Shown here: in pieces, positions 6,278-7,950 of the stretch
How the letters are laid out: each line of letters begins with the position of its first letter
Numbering within the stretch: the stretch's first letter is position 1
NCBI GenBank assembly: GCA_945874095.1
Contig: CAMCFM010000177.1
Coordinates: 1-7,950 of the forward strand
Source of the DNA: Candidatus Kuenenia stuttgartensis
GTDB taxonomy: Bacteria; Planctomycetota; Planctomycetia; Isosphaerales; Isosphaeraceae
Direction: 5' to 3'
Length of the DNA: 7,950 nt
Notes under the pieces: generated by a model
Database searches by the model: none
What the model saw: the letters and a program-made list of their open reading frames with translations, nothing else
Told to the model about the DNA's origin: nothing
Position numbers and translations under genes: made by a program

Positions 6278-7950
6278 ATGAAAACCACTACCATCGCCCA
6301 GATCCGTCAGATTCGTCAATCCCTATTCGCCCGGTTCGCCGTGGTTCAAAGCCCAGTTGATCATGCCCATGAGAGGGAACGGAAGTCGGCGGCGGTTCTT
6401 CAGCTTTATCGGATCCTGAACTACGATTCCAACGTTTGGGTGCCCACCCAGGTGGTGGCCGATCGTTCGAATAATGTTTTTGCCCGGCTTCGTCGTGGTG
6501 TCTCCCAGCGCGTTTCTGCACTGACCATCCGCAAACCGTTCAGCGAAGAAAATCTCGAACGCACCAAGCGGGCATTTGCGTTCTCGTTTATTGAGACGTC
6601 TTTGGAAAAGCGGCGGTTGATGGCGACAGTCAATTACAGCTCTGGTCAGTTGCTGATAGAAACCGATTCGGATTCCGAATCTCTTACCATTCTGGCAAAT
6701 GCTACAGCCGGTGAATACACACTGACGACAAACACGGACTTCAACATTATTGGAGCCGATAGTGGATTAAACAATTCAACCAGTGGTATACTTTATATTT
6801 ACAGCAATCTTACCTTTGGGCTCGGTCTCATCCAGATCACCAATAACGCAGCCAACACCGGTTCCTCGTTTTCTTTTCAAGATTCCGGTGCAAACGGGTT
6901 CGCAAATAGTCTGACTGTGAATTTCTCCAACGGTTCTGATGGCACCATCACGGTGGCCAATTCGACATCGTTCATCAATGGTGCAGATCTGAGCTTGAGA
7001 ACCGCCTCGAACAGTATCACCGTCTCCTCTCCGCTCTCTGCAAACAGTTCAAGCGATATCAGCCTGACGGGGCGGAATATTGTCGTCACAGGCAATATCA
7101 CTACAGCGGCAGGCGATATCATGCTTGATGCCAATGACGGCAGCTATCAGACAGGCACCTTTGATGGTGTGCAGATCAACGGTGCCGTGAATGTGAACAC
7201 CACGAGCGGGAATATTACGATTGATGGGCGGGGCAGTTCGAGTAGGGACAATGCCGGGGTGAAACTGATATCATCCAAGGTGCAAGCAGGCGGGGCGGGC
7301 AATTTGACGATTACGGGCGTGAGCGGGGATGGGAGCTCTTCTCAAGCTTATGGCATCTCCGCATCCGGCGTTACCGTCACGACCAGCTCAGGCTCGCTCA
7401 CGGTCACCGGCACCTCGTGCGGCACGGGGACGGATTCGTGGGGTGTTTTTCTGGATAACGCTGCCAACATCTCGGCCACCGGCGCAGGCAATGTGACGAT
7501 CACCGGCACCGCGGCGAATGGCACGAGTCACGCCTTCGGTATCGTTGTGGCAACATCCAACATCACGACCAGCTCAGGTTCTCTGACGGTAAACGGCACC
7601 TCGTGCGGCACGGGGGCGTACTCCAGGGGCGTTTATCTGAAAGCATCCGCCAACATATCGGCCACCGGAACGGGCAATGTGACGATCACCGGAACTGCGG
7701 CGAATGGGGCGTCTAGCGCCTCCGGTATCCTTGTGTTGACATCCAACGTGACAACCAACTCCGGCTCGCTCATGGTCAACGGCACCTCGTGCGGCACGGG
7801 GACGGATTCGTGGGGTGTTTTTCTGGTTAACGCTGCCAACATCTCGGCCACCGGCGCAGGCAATGTGACGATCACCGGCACCGCGGCGAATGGCACGAGT
7901 CACGCCTTCGGTATCTTTGTGGCAACATCCAACATCACGACCAGCTCAGG
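6278..7950 (+). CDS. Giant repetitive surface/secreted protein, N-terminal part (beta-helix-like repeats), 3'-truncated
   Basis: An uninterrupted frame of more than 557 codons from ATG 6278 to the right edge, with no stop reached. A weak AAGAGA (6268-6273) precedes the ATG. Residues 1-100 are basic and rather helical, with many Arg and no ordinary signal peptide. SLEKRRLMATV (108-118) then matches the LExRxLLA-type motif found near the N-terminus of planctomycete giant exported proteins. From about residue 118 on the chain is rich in Gly, Thr, Ser, Asn, Ile and Val, with short alternating beta-strand patterns such as GNVTITGTA and GSLTVNGTS. From residue 297 it becomes regular 62-residue repeats, each made of two rungs of about 30 and 32 residues, as in filamentous-haemagglutinin-like or right-handed beta-helix proteins. 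The likely role is an adhesin, surface layer or secreted structural protein; the exact function is unknown. The last part is notably GC-richer than the upstream intergenic DNA. Long minus-strand frames over the repeats are shadows. Confidence 0.85.
   Translation, partial: MKTTTIAQIRQIRQSLFARFAVVQSPVDHAHERERKSAAVLQLYRILNYDSNVWVPTQVVADRSNNVFARLRRGVSQRVSALTIRKPFSEENLERTKRAFAFSFIETSLEKRRLMATVNYSSGQLLIETDSDSESLTILANATAGEYTLTTNTDFNIIGADSGLNNSTSGILYIYSNLTFGLGLIQITNNAANTGSSFSFQDSGANGFANSLTVNFSNGSDGTITVANSTSFINGADLSLRTASNSITVSSPLSANSSSDISLTGRNIVVTGNITTAAGDIMLDANDGSYQTGTFDGVQINGAVNVNTTSGNITIDGRGSSSRDNAGVKLISSKVQAGGAGNLTITGVSGDGSSSQAYGISASGVTVTTSSGSLTVTGTSCGTGTDSWGVFLDNAANISATGAGNVTITGTAANGTSHAFGIVVATSNITTSSGSLTVNGTSCGTGAYSRGVYLKASANISATGTGNVTITGTAANGASSASGILVLTSNVTTNSGSLMVNGTSCGTGTDSWGVFLVNAANISATGAGNVTITGTAANGTSHAFGIFVATSNITTSS
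7166..7950 (+). repeat. In-frame 186-bp tandem repeats (62 residues, two rungs per unit)
   Basis: Units begin at 7166, 7256 (second rung), 7352, 7538, 7724 and 7910, each full unit being exactly 186 bases. Unit 7166-7351 is divergent but keeps the 30+32 residue layout. Units 7352-7537, 7538-7723 and 7724-7909 are close copies, and a further copy runs off the edge. The rung pattern is G-(I/V)-x-(L/V)-x4-(I/V)-(S/T)-(T/A)-x2-G-x-(L/V)-T-(I/V)-x-G-T. Each of the three close copies has one Cys, in GTSCGTG of the first rung. Since 186 is a multiple of three, gain or loss of units would keep the frame. Confidence 0.93.
7408..7950 (+). repeat. 372-bp higher-order duplication within the tandem repeats
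   Basis: Bases 7408-7578 reappear 372 bases later at 7780-7950 (the window end) with only two differences in 171 positions: A7455 becomes T7827 and G7544 becomes T7916. Units next to each other, 186 bases apart, differ at many positions, so the copying unit was a dimer. The similarity falls off sharply just before 7408/7780, which marks one boundary of the copied tract; the other lies beyond the window. Confidence 0.93.

Noticed and set aside
7574..7903. Long minus-strand open frames across the repeats (also 7633-7896)
   Set aside because: They are mirror images of the repetitive + strand gene; the repeats simply propagate stop-free antisense frames. Their products have no recognisable features.
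7352..7950. Regularly spaced repeats as a possible CRISPR array
   Set aside because: The 186-bp units are contiguous, in frame and coding, with no short repeat/unique spacer alternation.

Overview
The window looks like a Planctomycetota chromosome segment, probably from the Gemmata side of the phylum. Three things suggest this. An ECF sigma factor gene overlaps a membrane-anchored Hanks-type Ser/Thr kinase of the style common in that group. A very long Gly/Thr/Ser/Asn-rich surface-type protein carries an N-terminal LExRxL(L/M)A motif. A GC-rich hairpin of the 'ccgggggctag...ctagccccgg' type lies between genes. No rRNA, tRNA or CRISPR was seen. The lineage call is inference from gene style; no 16S or database comparison was possible.

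Layout. (1) 1-1614, + strand: the 3' part of drmB, the DUF1998 protein of the DISARM anti-phage system, entering from the left edge. (2) 1615-2592: no intact gene. It holds a perfect 9-bp inverted repeat and, on the minus strand at about 1803-2392, the decayed, internally deleted remains of an IS3-like DDE (rve) transposase. The drmC gene that often follows drmB is not here. (3) 2593-5230, + strand: a two-gene overlapping operon, an ECF-type sigma factor then a 660-residue Ser/Thr kinase. The kinase has an N-terminal anti-sigma-like zinc motif, a transmembrane helix and a C-terminal coiled-coil/TPR-like part. (4) 5231-6277: about 1 kb without a convincing gene, containing a strong hairpin element flanked by short direct repeats. 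(5) 6278 to the right edge: the start of a giant repetitive, probably extracellular, beta-helix-like protein. It has no stop in the window. Its 186-bp (62-residue) tandem units include a 372-bp higher-order duplication that is almost identical at DNA level.

How it fits together. Left of the transposase remnant is a phage-defence fragment. Right of it is a signalling pair whose products are probably co-translated: a sigma factor and a kinase with a zinc anti-sigma-like head, suggesting kinase-gated promoter control. The giant protein is a separate unit, convergent with nothing and on the same strand as the kinase. Whether the sigma/kinase pair controls it cannot be told from the sequence. The less routine items are the zinc-headed kinase overlapping its sigma factor, the recently homogenised repeats in the giant gene, the hairpin element, and the transposase corpse beside the DISARM gene.
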